Below are positions 7,743 through 15,475 of a stretch of DNA of 64,000 nucleotides, one piece after another. The position numbers were made by a program, and so were the translations under genes. Position 1 is the stretch's first letter, and each line of letters opens with the position of its first letter. This DNA is from Novosphingobium sp. SCN 66-18. GTDB taxonomy: Bacteria > Pseudomonadota > Alphaproteobacteria > Sphingomonadales > Sphingomonadaceae. The notes beneath the pieces are model-generated. The model searched no databases. It worked only from the letters and a program-made list of their open reading frames with translations, and had not been told where the DNA came from. The DNA lies in contig MEGD01000006.1 in the NCBI GenBank assembly GCA_001725355.1, positions 1 to 64,000 of the forward strand. The letters are read 5' to 3'.

Positions 7743-9877
7743 TCCGCGCGCTTCTTCTCGGGACCGCCGCGCTGGCGTTCAGCCCTTCGGCGGCGCTGGC
7801 GGTCCCATCCCTTCCCGTGGCGTGCGACACGGTGTTGCGCTGGCCGGACAATGCCGGCCCCGCGCGCGCGCCCAGGGCGGAAGACCTGATCGAACTGCGC
7901 GACCTCGGATATCCCGCGGCACTCGCATCGACGCTCGAGCTCTCGCTCTCGCCCGACCGATCGCAGGTCGTGTTTCCGATCCAGCGCGCGGATCTCGCGA
8001 ACGATTCCTATTGCGCCGGCCTGGTGGTCCTCGATCCGCACACTGGCGTGGCGCGGCTGCTCGACCCGCACCCGGGGCTCGCGATGCGACCGTTCAATTA
8101 TCGCGGCCCGACGATCCCGGGGAACGTTCCGGCATTCGTCACGGCCAGGTGGTCGCCCGACGGGCGCTGGATCGCGTATCTGCGTGCAGCGGACGGCGTG
8201 ACGCGCCTCTGGCGCGTGAGCACGGACGGCAGCGAGCGGCACATGGTTCCGGCGACGGATGAAACAGTCGAGGACTTTGCCTGGTCCGGGGACGGCAAAC
8301 GCATTATCGTATCCGGCCGCTTCGACCTCGCCGCCGCGTCCGCAGCGATCCGCCAGGAAGACAGCACCGGACATCGCTATGACGAACGCTTCCTGCCGTT
8401 CGTCTCCGCGCGACCGTTTCCCGTCTCCGCCGCTACCGAGGTGCGATCTGTCGACCTCGACACCGGCTCCGTGCGCCCGGCGACCGACGAGGAAAAGAAC
8501 TGGCTGGGCAAGGCAAGCAAAGCGGAAGTTACTTCGGGGCCGGGCACTTCCAAGGCCTGGCTCTCGCCCAAACACCCGGATCGCTATGGCTCTCCCAAAG
8601 TGCTCGGCGTGTCCGACGGTCCGCACCGCCGGGCTTGCCCCGAGGCGCTCTGCGATCACGCGACGGCGTTCTGGTGGTCCGACGACGGCAAGGACATCGC
8701 CTATCTGCGGCGCGAAGGCTGGGCGGCGAGCCAGACCGGACTCTATGTGTGGCACAGGCGAGCACCCCGCCCCGAACGCATCCTGTTGACCGACGATTTC
8801 CTGGTCGGCTGCCTGCGGGTCGGCCCTGCCCTCCTGTGCGGCCACGAGGCGCCGACACAACCGCGCAGGATCATCACGATCGATCTTCGCACAGGCGCGA
8901 TGCGATCCCTGTTCGATCCCAACCCCGAATTCCGGTCGATCGAGCTCCAGCCCGCACGGCGCCTGCGCTGGTCGACGCAAGATGGCAGCGAGGCCTTCGG
9001 CGAGCTCGTCCTGCCGGCGGGCACGGCGCCAAACGCGCGCCTGCCGCTGATCGTCACGACGTACCAGACGCGCGGCTTCCTGCGCGGCGCGACGGGTGAC
9101 GAATACCCGATCCAGCTGTTTGCCGCACGCGGCTTCGCGGTTCTCAGTACCGAGCGGACGCAGGACGTGGGCACGGACACGGCCGGGATCCGGACGGTGG
9201 AAGATCTGCTGCGCCATGGCACCACGCATTGGACCGACCGGCGTAATGTCCAGTCCTCGCTCGACAGGGGCGTTGCCACGCTGGTCGATCAGGGACTCAT
9301 CGATCCGCGTCGCGTTGGCCTGACGGGCCTCAGCGATGGCGCCACGTCGGTCATGTTCGCCCTGCTCAACAGTGCGACGTTCTCGGCGGCGGCGGTCAGC
9401 AATTGCTGCATCGATCCCTGGACTTTCGCCGTTGCCGGGCCGGTCACGGCCGCGACCTTCCGCAAGGTCGGCTATCCTCCGATCACCGACGATGCGCCGG
9501 AATTCTGGAAGCCGATGTCGCTGGCCCGGAACGCACGGACGTTCCGCACCCCACTGCTCATGCAGCTGCCCGACGAGGAGTTCCTGCTGGCACAGCAAAC
9601 CCTTGCAGCATTTCACGAAACGGGCGCGCCGGTCGAGGCTTATGTTTTCCCCAACGAGCGCCACGTCAAGATCGGGCCGCTCCACCGAAAGGCGATTTAC
9701 GATCGCAATATCGCCTGGTTCGACTTCTGGCTGCGCGACCGACGCTCCACCGATCTTGTCGGCGAACCCGATCTCGCACGGTGGCAAGCGATGCGGGACA
9801 CGCTGCGTCAGACTGGTGTCAAGGAACCTGCAACCGAAACGGCAGGAGATGCTGCCGCCCCTCGCCCGGACCAGTGA
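7739..9877 (+). CDS. S9-family prolyl-oligopeptidase, Atxe2-type lasso peptide isopeptidase
   Basis: A 712-residue alpha/beta-hydrolase with an N-terminal signal peptide (GTG start; IRALLLGTAALAFSPSAALA) and a beta-propeller region to about residue 440. The catalytic domain carries GLSDG with nucleophile Ser532, a probable Asp612 (LPDEE) and His642 (NERHVK). Enzymes of this type beside lasso operons (Atxe1/Atxe2) cut the isopeptide bond of the cognate lasso ring and linearise it. Here the gene directly follows the receptor with a GTGA overlap, so uptake and cleavage are coupled. Its last 70 bases overlap the 3' end of the oppositely oriented cyclase gene. Lasso specificity is inferred from position; the S9 fold and triad are seen. 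Confidence 0.88.
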   Translation: MIRALLLGTAALAFSPSAALAVPSLPVACDTVLRWPDNAGPARAPRAEDLIELRDLGYPAALASTLELSLSPDRSQVVFPIQRADLANDSYCAGLVVLDPHTGVARLLDPHPGLAMRPFNYRGPTIPGNVPAFVTARWSPDGRWIAYLRAADGVTRLWRVSTDGSERHMVPATDETVEDFAWSGDGKRIIVSGRFDLAAASAAIRQEDSTGHRYDERFLPFVSARPFPVSAATEVRSVDLDTGSVRPATDEEKNWLGKASKAEVTSGPGTSKAWLSPKHPDRYGSPKVLGVSDGPHRRACPEALCDHATAFWWSDDGKDIAYLRREGWAASQTGLYVWHRRAPRPERILLTDDFLVGCLRVGPALLCGHEAPTQPRRIITIDLRTGAMRSLFDPNPEFRSIELQPARRLRWSTQDGSEAFGELVLPAGTAPNARLPLIVTTYQTRGFLRGATGDEYPIQLFAARGFAVLSTERTQDVGTDTAGIRTVEDLLRHGTTHWTDRRNVQSSLDRGVATLVDQGLIDPRRVGLTGLSDGATSVMFALLNSATFSAAAVSNCCIDPWTFAVAGPVTAATFRKVGYPPITDDAPEFWKPMSLARNARTFRTPLLMQLPDEEFLLAQQTLAAFHETGAPVEAYVFPNERHVKIGPLHRKAIYDRNIAWFDFWLRDRRSTDLVGEPDLARWQAMRDTLRQTGVKEPATETAGDAAAPRPDQ

Positions 9878-11613
9878 CGAAGCCAGGCCTCGGTATCGGC
9901 GATATGCAGCAAAAGGCTGTGATGGCCGAAGCGGAAGAGCGAGGCGGTTTCCAGCGCCGCCTCGATACGTCTGCGGTCCAGCAAACCGCGGCGCAACAGT
10001 TCGCCGTCCAGGATGATCTCCCGCAATTGCGCGATGCGGCCCAGTGCCAGGTCGCGGGCAAAGGCATCGGGGCCGCCTTTGGACCGGCGGTTGACTATCC
10101 ACGGCGGCAACATGCCCCGGAATGCCATGCGTGCGACGGAACGCGTCTGGCCCGATGCGCTCCAGTGCCATGACGGTATGGCGAGGCAGGTCTCGACAAC
10201 CGGTTGGGCCAGCAGGGGAGAAAGCAAGGCAGGCGCTTCGGCACGGTCGAAGCCCTCCACATAGGGAAGGACGCGCGCGATCATCTCGGCGTGATAGACC
10301 TTGCCCGGCAATTCGCGACGCGGCGGCCGCCGCGGGTCAGACCCCAATGGGTCCGGTCCGCTCATGCCGAGGTCCCTGCTCAGGAAACCGGCAAGCCCCG
10401 GGCGCCAGTCAGGCCTCCGCCCGAAGCACAGCGTGCGCAGCGCCTGCCAGCCGATCGCGAGCGTTGTCGCGCCGGTAATCTCTTCCAGCGCCTTCAGCGT
10501 TTCCCAGGCGCCGTGTCCTGGCCCTTCGCAACGCATGCGATCGACGAGCGGCAAGGAGGAAAAGTTAGAGCAGAACACATTGTCTCCACCCATGCCCGTA
10601 AGGATCGCCTCAATGCCAAAGCGATCGCGCAGGATCGCGCATTTCGCGGCAAGCGTCTGGGCATGGGCATGTCCCAGTGGCCTTGGAAGGTGGCGCGTGC
10701 TCGATCGCAGGAGGTCGACATCGTCCGCATCGAACCGAAATTCATGCAGGTGCTGGCCGAGGTAACGGGCGAGCGGTCGGGAAAAACCGCGCTCGTCGGC
10801 GTCGGGGTCATCCCCGGCGAGTGTAAAGAGTTCGACAGGAACACCGGCGCTGACCGTGCAAGCCGCGACGATGGAGGAATCGAGACCGCCCGAGACGCTC
10901 ACGGCGAGCCGGCTATCCTGGTCGGTCATGCCTGATACAGCGAGGACAATGGCCTCTCGCAACCGGTCCGCCGCCTCGGCAAATCCGCCGGCTGCAGGGG
11001 TCATGTGATCCCGGTAGGACCACTGGCTGCGCCGTATGCTGCGACCCTCGCGTTCGATCGTCATGGCAGTGCCTGGCATAAGTTCGCGGACGCCGACGAG
11101 ACAGGTATCCGTGTGCTGGAACACCGGCCTCTGCAGGTGCTCCCCCAATCGATTCCAGTCGATGGAGGGGGCGAGAATCCCGGCGTCACACAGTAGATCG
11201 ACGTCCGATGCGAACGCCCAGCCCCAGTGCGTCCTGCCGTAGTACGCTGCCAGCGTCCCCAAAGGGCTGCGCAGCACCGTTGCGCTGTCCGTCGACGTTT
11301 CCGTCTCGAAAGCGATGTAGTTGCCCCAGGTCTCTTTCAGGAGGTCGTCGAGCGATATGTCCGACGCCGGCGCGAAATCCCTGGCGGGCGAGCGATGAAG
11401 CCGGGTGGCGCTCTCCCGACGGGCCACCACCAGGCCGAGCGCCACGCCGTTTCCACCGGCGATATGACAGACCTGTTCGCGGTGACGGGTCCAGAGCGAT
11501 GCCCTGCCCTGGAAATCCCGGCGTGCAAACAGGAGGCGATCATCGATCCCGCGCCGTGCGCTTTCGCGTGCGGCGGCGTCGCTGAAAACGGCAAGCAGGA
11601 ACCTCGTCTGCAT
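9808..11613 (-). CDS. Lasso peptide cyclase, asparagine-synthetase-like (C protein)
   Basis: ATP-dependent macrolactam synthetase of 601 residues. An N-terminal glutaminase-like domain (1-200) lacks the catalytic Cys2 of true asparagine synthetases (it begins MQTRFLLAVF). The synthetase domain carries the pyrophosphate loop SGGLDSS at 241-247. Known lasso cyclases activate the ring Asp/Glu side chain as an acyl-adenylate and join it to the new N terminus. The start is ATG at 11613, sharing one base with the stop of the B gene (TGATG), so translation is coupled. A longer in-frame extension upstream runs inside the B gene and is rejected. The 3' end overlaps the convergent isopeptidase gene by 70 bp. 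Confidence 0.9.
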   Translation of the reverse strand: MQTRFLLAVFSDAAARESARRGIDDRLLFARRDFQGRASLWTRHREQVCHIAGGNGVALGLVVARRESATRLHRSPARDFAPASDISLDDLLKETWGNYIAFETETSTDSATVLRSPLGTLAAYYGRTHWGWAFASDVDLLCDAGILAPSIDWNRLGEHLQRPVFQHTDTCLVGVRELMPGTAMTIEREGRSIRRSQWSYRDHMTPAAGGFAEAADRLREAIVLAVSGMTDQDSRLAVSVSGGLDSSIVAACTVSAGVPVELFTLAGDDPDADERGFSRPLARYLGQHLHEFRFDADDVDLLRSSTRHLPRPLGHAHAQTLAAKCAILRDRFGIEAILTGMGGDNVFCSNFSSLPLVDRMRCEGPGHGAWETLKALEEITGATTLAIGWQALRTLCFGRRPDWRPGLAGFLSRDLGMSGPDPLGSDPRRPPRRELPGKVYHAEMIARVLPYVEGFDRAEAPALLSPLLAQPVVETCLAIPSWHWSASGQTRSVARMAFRGMLPPWIVNRRSKGGPDAFARDLALGRIAQLREIILDGELLRRGLLDRRRIEAALETASLFRFGHHSLLLHIADTEAWLRHWSGRGAAASPAVSVAGSLTPV

Positions 11614-12281
11614 CAGACCGACAGGATTGGCGTGAAAAGGCGAACCCGCTCCACGGTATCGTCGAGCAGATGCCCCTGGTGCTGCACCCAGCAATGCGCG
11701 AAAAATGGAGCGGCCCGGACGCCGACCACGAGGTCGACGCCGATGCCCGCCGCGGTCAAGGCCTTGAACAGGGCAATGGACTTCATGAAACAGCGATTGC
11801 GCGGCGGGATCACCCTGTGGGTCGCGCGAAAGGCGCGCACAATCGCGTCCCGTGCAGCCTCGGCATCGCCGGCGCCATGTCCGGCAATGTTCGCGCGCAT
11901 GCATGCGAGCCGCGCCACCAGGGTCTCAAGGCTCTGAACCCGCAATGCCCAGGCGCTCGCGATCTGCAGCACAAGCAGCCTCGCGAACCACCCTAACGAG
12001 CAGCGTCCTTCCGCAATGGCGACGGCGGTCCCGCCATCGTCCCGAAGTGGCGGTGCTTCCCGGTCGCAACGGGCGGGCCCGTCCCGCTGATTGAGAAGTC
12101 CGTGGTCCACCAGGAGCGCGCCGATCCTCGACGGGCCAGGCCCGAGTGCCTGGCCGCTCATCACCTGCCGCAGGACGTCGCGCACAGGGGGCGGTACCGC
12201 ATGATAACGGGATCGGCGGAGATCGAGCAGCACCATCTGCGGGCCGATCTCGGCGATGCGTATGTGCTCTGCAAGGTACAT
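11613..12281 (-). CDS. Lasso peptide biosynthesis B protein (RRE plus leader peptidase)
   Basis: A 222-residue fused B1/B2 protein. Residues about 1-75 are the PqqD-like RiPP recognition element (IRIAEIGPQMVLLDLRRSRYHAV) that binds the precursor leader. The C-terminal half is the transglutaminase-like cysteine protease that removes it, with Cys164 (RNRCFMKS), His196 (FFAHCWVQ) and Asp207 or Asp208 (LLDDT). ATG 12281 gives a 7-base spacing from GAGGGG; ATG 12287 and GTG 12296 are alternative starts. It lies 55 bp after the precursor gene with a strong hairpin between them, and its stop shares a base with the cyclase start. Fusion of both domains is usual in proteobacterial lasso operons. Confidence 0.9.
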   Translation of the reverse strand: MYLAEHIRIAEIGPQMVLLDLRRSRYHAVPPPVRDVLRQVMSGQALGPGPSRIGALLVDHGLLNQRDGPARCDREAPPLRDDGGTAVAIAEGRCSLGWFARLLVLQIASAWALRVQSLETLVARLACMRANIAGHGAGDAEAARDAIVRAFRATHRVIPPRNRCFMKSIALFKALTAAGIGVDLVVGVRAAPFFAHCWVQHQGHLLDDTVERVRLFTPILSV

Positions 12282-12303
12282 AGCCATGCCCCTCACACGG
12301 AGA

Positions 12304-12330
12304 AGGATGCGCAGGATCCCTGCGCATCCT
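12304..12330 (-). terminator. 12-bp perfect hairpin between lasso precursor and B genes
   Basis: AGGATGCGCAGG (12304-12315), a 3-base loop, then its exact complement CCTGCGCATCCT (12319-12330). On the transcribed strand no U-run follows, so it is a poor intrinsic terminator. It may instead protect or partially terminate the precursor mRNA so that more precursor than enzyme is made. Hairpins at this position are known in other lasso operons. Confidence 0.7.
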
Positions 12331-12336
12331 CCGAGA

Positions 12337-12477
12337 TCATTCGTCGTTGAGGCCCGTTTCCCCGACCCGGCTCGGGCCGAGAATGTCGAACTTCTCGCCG
12401 GCCGGCGGCCCCTTGGTCTCGATCCTCGCGTCCCCGAGGTCGATCAGCTCGGCGTCGGTCTTGTGGGCATGGTCCAT
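12337..12477 (-). CDS. Lasso peptide precursor (A protein)
   Basis: A 46-residue peptide with a GAGGAGG ribosome-binding site just upstream of ATG 12477. The 22-residue leader ends LIDLGDARIETK. It shares the LG.A..ET pattern of astexin-type leaders and has the required Thr at position -2. The predicted core is 24 residues: the ring segment is GPPAGEKFD, closing Gly1 to the Asp9 side chain, and the 15-residue tail ends ETGLNDE. No other acidic residue sits at position 7, 8 or 9. The next genes leftward encode the RRE/protease and cyclase, and an isopeptidase and receptor converge from the other side. Core boundaries follow established lasso rules; the peptide itself has not been matched to a named lasso peptide. 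Confidence 0.92.
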   Translation of the reverse strand: MDHAHKTDAELIDLGDARIETKGPPAGEKFDILGPSRVGETGLNDE

Positions 12478-12769
12478 AGATACCTCCTCTTGGTCACCGC
12501 CATGATCGGCAGCATCGCCAAGGCTAGGTTTCCACCCGCGTATACGTGAGCCTATACGTTCCCGATGTGGGAGTGTGCCGCATCCCGAAGGGAAGCACGG
12601 TCCGGTTATCGTCGTCCGGTCCTCGGAGCATCCTGTCGGGTGACAAGCCACATCCTTGCAAGTGGCGCATCGAATGCCCGCAGGGCTTCGGAATGCGCTC
12701 GTCCGCCCCCAACCGGGCCGTGCATCGTCCGGGACCGAGACGCAGATATCATGCTGCTCTCTCCAAACA
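12478..12769 (-). promoter_or_regulatory. Lasso operon promoter region
   Basis: A 292-bp noncoding stretch between the precursor start and the RES toxin stop. It contains the strong GAGGAGG ribosome-binding site, a pair of TATACG direct repeats (about 12541-12558) and the operator-like dyad at 12557-12573. An upstream extension of the precursor frame is open here but shows no family resemblance and is treated as noncoding. Confidence 0.6.
12557..12573. promoter_or_regulatory. Operator-like dyad upstream of lasso precursor
   Basis: CGTTCCCGATGTGGGAG, an imperfect TCCC-N5-GGGA dyad 80-96 bp upstream of the precursor ATG. The same 17-mer with one change occurs at 14997-15013, upstream of the XRE-type regulator gene, in the same orientation and at a similar distance. 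It is probably the binding site of one of the two nearby regulators. An ECF -35 role for the GGGAAC part of the minus strand is an alternative. Confidence 0.55.
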
Positions 12770-13339
12770 TCAGGTCCGTTTTGTGTGTTCCCGCCATGAC
12801 GACTGATCGCGCGGCAAGCGCTGCTCATCGTCGATGACCTCAAGGCGATGCGGCGGATTGCGGCCCCACGACCACAGCACCAGATTCCGATCGTCGGACG
12901 TAGCGCGCGAGGCAAAGCTGGGAACAATCACGCCGGCGCAGCCGGCTGCGATCAGCCGGTCTGCCATATCCCAGGTCGGAACCGGCTTGCGATCTCCGGC
13001 GAGCCGCTCCCACGCACAACCGAGCTGCGCCAGGGTGACCTGTACCAGCTCGCGGACATGATGGTCGGTGAGATCGAGAATATCGGAAAGGGCGGCCCGA
13101 TAGCTGCAGATCGTCAATGGTTGTGCCTTGAAGGCAAAGCCTTGCTGGGCCTCCAGCCAGGCCGTCTCGAGGCTCAGGGCTGCGTAGAAACAGGCCGTAC
13201 CGATGCGATTGAAACGGCCACCATGGATCCTCGCGCCTTCGCCGGACTCCGGATCGAAGGCCCAGGCTGGATGATGCGCACGATAAGCCAACCCGTCGAA
13301 CCGGCTGAACGGCAAGATCGCTTTGGAAGTCCGGCCCAA
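12770..13339 (-). CDS. RES-domain toxin (NAD+-degrading type)
   Basis: A 189-residue RES-family protein. The family's Arg-Glu-Ser residues are visible as Arg20 (AYRAHHP), Glu63 (TAWLEAQ) and Ser141 (VPSFASR), with the usual GGRFN and FYAALSLETA blocks. Characterised RES toxins degrade or phosphorolyse NAD+ and are blocked by a partner with an Xre/MbcA-type DNA-binding domain. That partner is encoded directly upstream with 3 bases between stop and start. Position inside the lasso region suggests a stabilising module acquired with the island. Length is normal. Confidence 0.9.
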   Translation of the reverse strand: MGRTSKAILPFSRFDGLAYRAHHPAWAFDPESGEGARIHGGRFNRIGTACFYAALSLETAWLEAQQGFAFKAQPLTICSYRAALSDILDLTDHHVRELVQVTLAQLGCAWERLAGDRKPVPTWDMADRLIAAGCAGVIVPSFASRATSDDRNLVLWSWGRNPPHRLEVIDDEQRLPRDQSSWREHTKRT

Positions 13340-13342
13340 GGA

Positions 13343-13705
13343 TCAGGCAAAGCCGCCGGCAGCGATCCGACCGAGATAGGCGCGAACCTTCTCACCATGA
13401 CCCTGGCGCACCAACTCCTCCGCCGTGGCATCGCCGAACGACGGCAGCGGTTGCGACCTGTACCAGGCGTAGGCGGCGAGTTCACTGCCCGCCCACGGAA
13501 TGACCCGGTTGATTATCTCACTCATCTCCCGCAGTCGCGCCTGCGTGGTCACGCTGTTACTGCGGGCAGCCTTCGAAACCGCATCACGCGACAGACCGGC
13601 GGCGAGCGCCAGTTCCGACTTGGTGATATGAAGTGCTGCCGACAGCCGGTCGGCCGAGACACCCTTCTCGCCCGAGACTTCGCTGAGAAATGCCGCGCTG
13701 GCCAT
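13343..13705 (-). CDS. Xre/MbcA/ParS-type antitoxin of RES pair
   Basis: A 120-residue protein. A helix-turn-helix lies around residues 18-50 (LSAALHITKSELALAAGLSRDAVSK). It is followed by the MbcA/ParS toxin-binding domain with the typical RLREMSEIINRV and AYAWYRSQPLPSFGDATAEELV segment. It should neutralise the RES toxin encoded next and repress its own promoter. A dyad CCCATATCTGGG lies 17 bp upstream of the start and is the likely operator. The stop is 3 bases before the toxin start. Confidence 0.9.
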   Translation of the reverse strand: MASAAFLSEVSGEKGVSADRLSAALHITKSELALAAGLSRDAVSKAARSNSVTTQARLREMSEIINRVIPWAGSELAAYAWYRSQPLPSFGDATAEELVRQGHGEKVRAYLGRIAAGGFA

Positions 13706-13721
13706 CTCGCCTCACCATATG

Positions 13722-13733
13722 CCCATATCTGGG
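13722..13733. promoter_or_regulatory. Probable autoregulatory dyad of RES/Xre module
   Basis: CCCATATCTGGG with partly symmetric flanks (ATATG...GATAAT), just upstream of the antitoxin ATG at 13705. Antitoxins of this family commonly repress their own operon from such a site. Its CCCAGAT half resembles the dyads at 12557 and 14997. Confidence 0.45.
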
Positions 13734-13842
13734 ATAATGTATGCGGCAAACAGGGAAGAAGTCAAGATCGTTTCAGGACAGGCACACCGCGGTCGGCCGA
13801 TTGCGCTAGCGAATCTCCCGCGTTTGGCGGGTCCGCCCGGGA

Positions 13843-14484
13843 TCAGGAGCGCCGCCAATTCCTCGGGTCGTATAGACAAGCGAGAATGGCATCGACGTGG
13901 TGCAGCCGCCAGCGAAGATAGGTACCCAATGCTCTGCGCGCCCCGGGGAATGCTCCGCTGACGAGAACAGCCCGCAACTTTTGCAGCTCGTCCACCCGAT
14001 CCTTGTAGAGCCCTTCGCAGATACGCAGCGTATGCAGACGATCTCCTGCCGCTCGAATGGCAAAGGCAAGCTCGCTGTCACCCGAGCGCGCTCCAAGGCC
14101 CGCGAAAAGTTCGCTCGCCGCCGCGGCAATACCGGCCGCGTCCACCGGTTGGGAGAAACGCGATGGTTCCTCGCCCCCCTGATGGAGATTTGCTTTCGCC
14201 ATGGAACCGAAAGCCATCCGCAGCAGGCTGTGGTGCCAGAGATATAGAGCCCTGACGCTCTCGGCTGTGGCGAAAGGTATCTGGAATCCGCCGGATGACC
14301 TGCTTTCCAGCAGCCGCTCACCGACGAGCCGGTGAAAGGCGTCCCTTACGGGACTGACACTGATCTCGTGCTCGGCGGCGACGGCATGAGTGTTAAGCGG
14401 CGCGCCGGGAGCAAAGCGACCATGCATGATCGCGTCCTTCAAGGCTCGATAGGTCTGCTCAGCGAGAACCGTTTCGGGCGCCAT
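13843..14484 (-). CDS. GntR-family transcriptional regulator
   Basis: A 213-residue regulator. The N-terminal winged helix reads LAEQTYRALKDAIMHGRFAPGAPLNTHAVAAEHEISVSPVRDAFHRLVGERLLE (about residues 8-62), the standard GntR pattern including the SVSPVRDA recognition helix. The C-terminal all-helical domain (about 75-213) looks FCD-like, but metal-binding residues cannot be assigned with confidence. It starts 12 bp after the stop of the XRE-type regulator gene, so both are probably one operon. Paired regulators like this occur near some sphingomonad lasso loci; control of the lasso promoter is inference. Confidence 0.85.
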   Translation of the reverse strand: MAPETVLAEQTYRALKDAIMHGRFAPGAPLNTHAVAAEHEISVSPVRDAFHRLVGERLLESRSSGGFQIPFATAESVRALYLWHHSLLRMAFGSMAKANLHQGGEEPSRFSQPVDAAGIAAAASELFAGLGARSGDSELAFAIRAAGDRLHTLRICEGLYKDRVDELQKLRAVLVSGAFPGARRALGTYLRWRLHHVDAILACLYDPRNWRRS

Positions 14485-14496
14485 CGGACAACGCCC

Positions 14497-14907
14497 TCAA
14501 TCTGGCCTGACATCGCGCCGGCCAGAGAGCCCAAGACGCTTTGCCAGGCGTTCAACCGAAAACTCCGCGATGGAACTTACACAACGTTCCTCGAGCTCGG
14601 ACAGATCGTCCAGCAGGAGTTCTCGCGGGAAGTTCATCTGTCGCTCCACGAACAGGATGAGGATCAGGAGATACCCGGTCGCCAGGCCAAGGCTGGCAGC
14701 GCAGCGCAAGTGGTCTTCAATGGTTGCCCGGGGATTGCCGCCTTCGATTTCCCGAAGCCAGCGCACCGTTATGCCCACGTCGTCAGCCAATGCTTCCTGG
14801 GACAACCGGCTACGCCGGCGCTTCTCCTCGATACACCATCCGGATGTCACCTTTATACGATGCAATATCGGCCCTTCATCGGACTGACTTGATGCCTGAG
14901 ACGACAT
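14497..14907 (-). CDS. XRE-type helix-turn-helix regulator
   Basis: A 136-residue protein. Residues about 30-60 (EEKRRRSRLSQEALADDVGITVRWLREIEGG) form an XRE helix-turn-helix. A hydrophobic stretch LATGYLLILILFVERQ follows near residues 76-91. The rest is helical with no known domain. ATG 14907 is chosen because GGGAGA lies 7 bases upstream; an ATG at 14934 is possible. The gene leads the GntR gene on the same strand. The dyad at 14997-15013 lies about 90 bp upstream and also occurs before the lasso precursor, so this protein or its GntR partner may bind both. Confidence 0.8.
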   Translation of the reverse strand: MSSQASSQSDEGPILHRIKVTSGWCIEEKRRRSRLSQEALADDVGITVRWLREIEGGNPRATIEDHLRCAASLGLATGYLLILILFVERQMNFPRELLLDDLSELEERCVSSIAEFSVERLAKRLGLSGRRDVRPD

Positions 14908-14996
14908 GATCAGGTCTCCCTGTCCGTGGCTCAAAGCTTTCTGCGTAGTCCGACTTCATCAACCTGTTTTCCACGGGGCGATGCGTCAATTGGTAT

Positions 14997-15013
14997 CGTT
15001 CCCGATCTGGGAG
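14997..15013. promoter_or_regulatory. Operator-like dyad upstream of XRE-type regulator
   Basis: CGTTCCCGATCTGGGAG, identical at 16 of 17 positions to the site at 12557-12573 before the lasso precursor. The inner TCCC-N5-GGGA is a dyad. Presence before both the regulator gene and the lasso operon suggests autoregulation plus control of lasso production. Confidence 0.55.
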
Positions 15014-15109
15014 CCAATAACACGCACACGCCGCGCCAGAGCCGGGAATGCACCAGAGATCGCCTGCTATTTCATTCCACCGCATGAACGCGGGCGGAGT
15101 GACCGGTGC

Positions 15110-15276
15110 CGGGACGCTGTCCCGACGGTGTGATTCGTCCGAAGGAACGGCCGTACGGTAACAGATCCGCCGAAGTGCCGGCCGGTGAGCCCGGGGCGGC
15201 TCCAACAACCGGAAATCCGGTTCCGGATCAGGAACCTGAGTTCCTCTTCCGGCAACGAGCTTCCTAACGAGGAAGC
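15110..15276. repeat. Cluster of perfect inverted repeats
   Basis: CGGGAC-N3-GTCCCG at 15110-15124. ATCCGG-TT-CCGGAT at 15215-15228, nested with AACCGG-N4-CCGGTT at 15207-15222. AGGAAC-N4-GTTCCT at 15230-15245. GCTTCC-N6-GGAAGC at 15259-15276. All arms are six bases and perfect. Such density upstream of a transfer operon suits repressor binding or an oriT-like structure. Confidence 0.5.
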
Positions 15277-15475
15277 ACAATGCCTCCCCTATTGCGGCCC
15301 TCGACCTGCTTGCGTCATCACCTCTCCATCGAAGTGGTGACGGCAAGCGAAGCCCGACAGCACCAAGCGTTCCAACGGTCCACCCCAGACGCGAACGGCC
15401 ATCGCCTCCCGCGATCGCCGCCATGGAGAAACATGCCTTATGCTCTGCCGCGCAACACCCGCAGTTCCGCCGGGA

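Larger units (their letters stand above)
14908..15475. other. Palindrome-rich intergenic region before the conjugation operon
   Basis: A 568-bp stretch with no convincing gene. It separates the leftward lasso regulators from the rightward conjugation operon and must hold both promoters. It contains the 17-bp dyad at 14997-15013 and four perfect short inverted repeats at 15110-15276. A further imperfect inverted repeat spans about 15309-15349 (CTTGC...GCAAG). It is a candidate for operator sites or a transfer origin. Confidence 0.55.

Noticed and set aside
11614-11904. N-terminal extension of the lasso cyclase through the B gene
   Set aside because: The extension is Arg-rich shadow of the B gene. 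ATG 11613 is coupled to the B stop and begins a normal cyclase N terminus.
12337-12927. A 196-codon frame that extends the lasso precursor upstream
   Set aside because: The strong ribosome-binding site at about 12485, the lasso leader rules and the normal precursor length fix the start at 12477. The upstream part has no family resemblance.
14876-15424. A 182-codon minus-strand frame in the palindrome-rich spacer
   Set aside because: It crosses the inverted repeats and the XRE promoter, is Arg/Pro-rich and matches no family.
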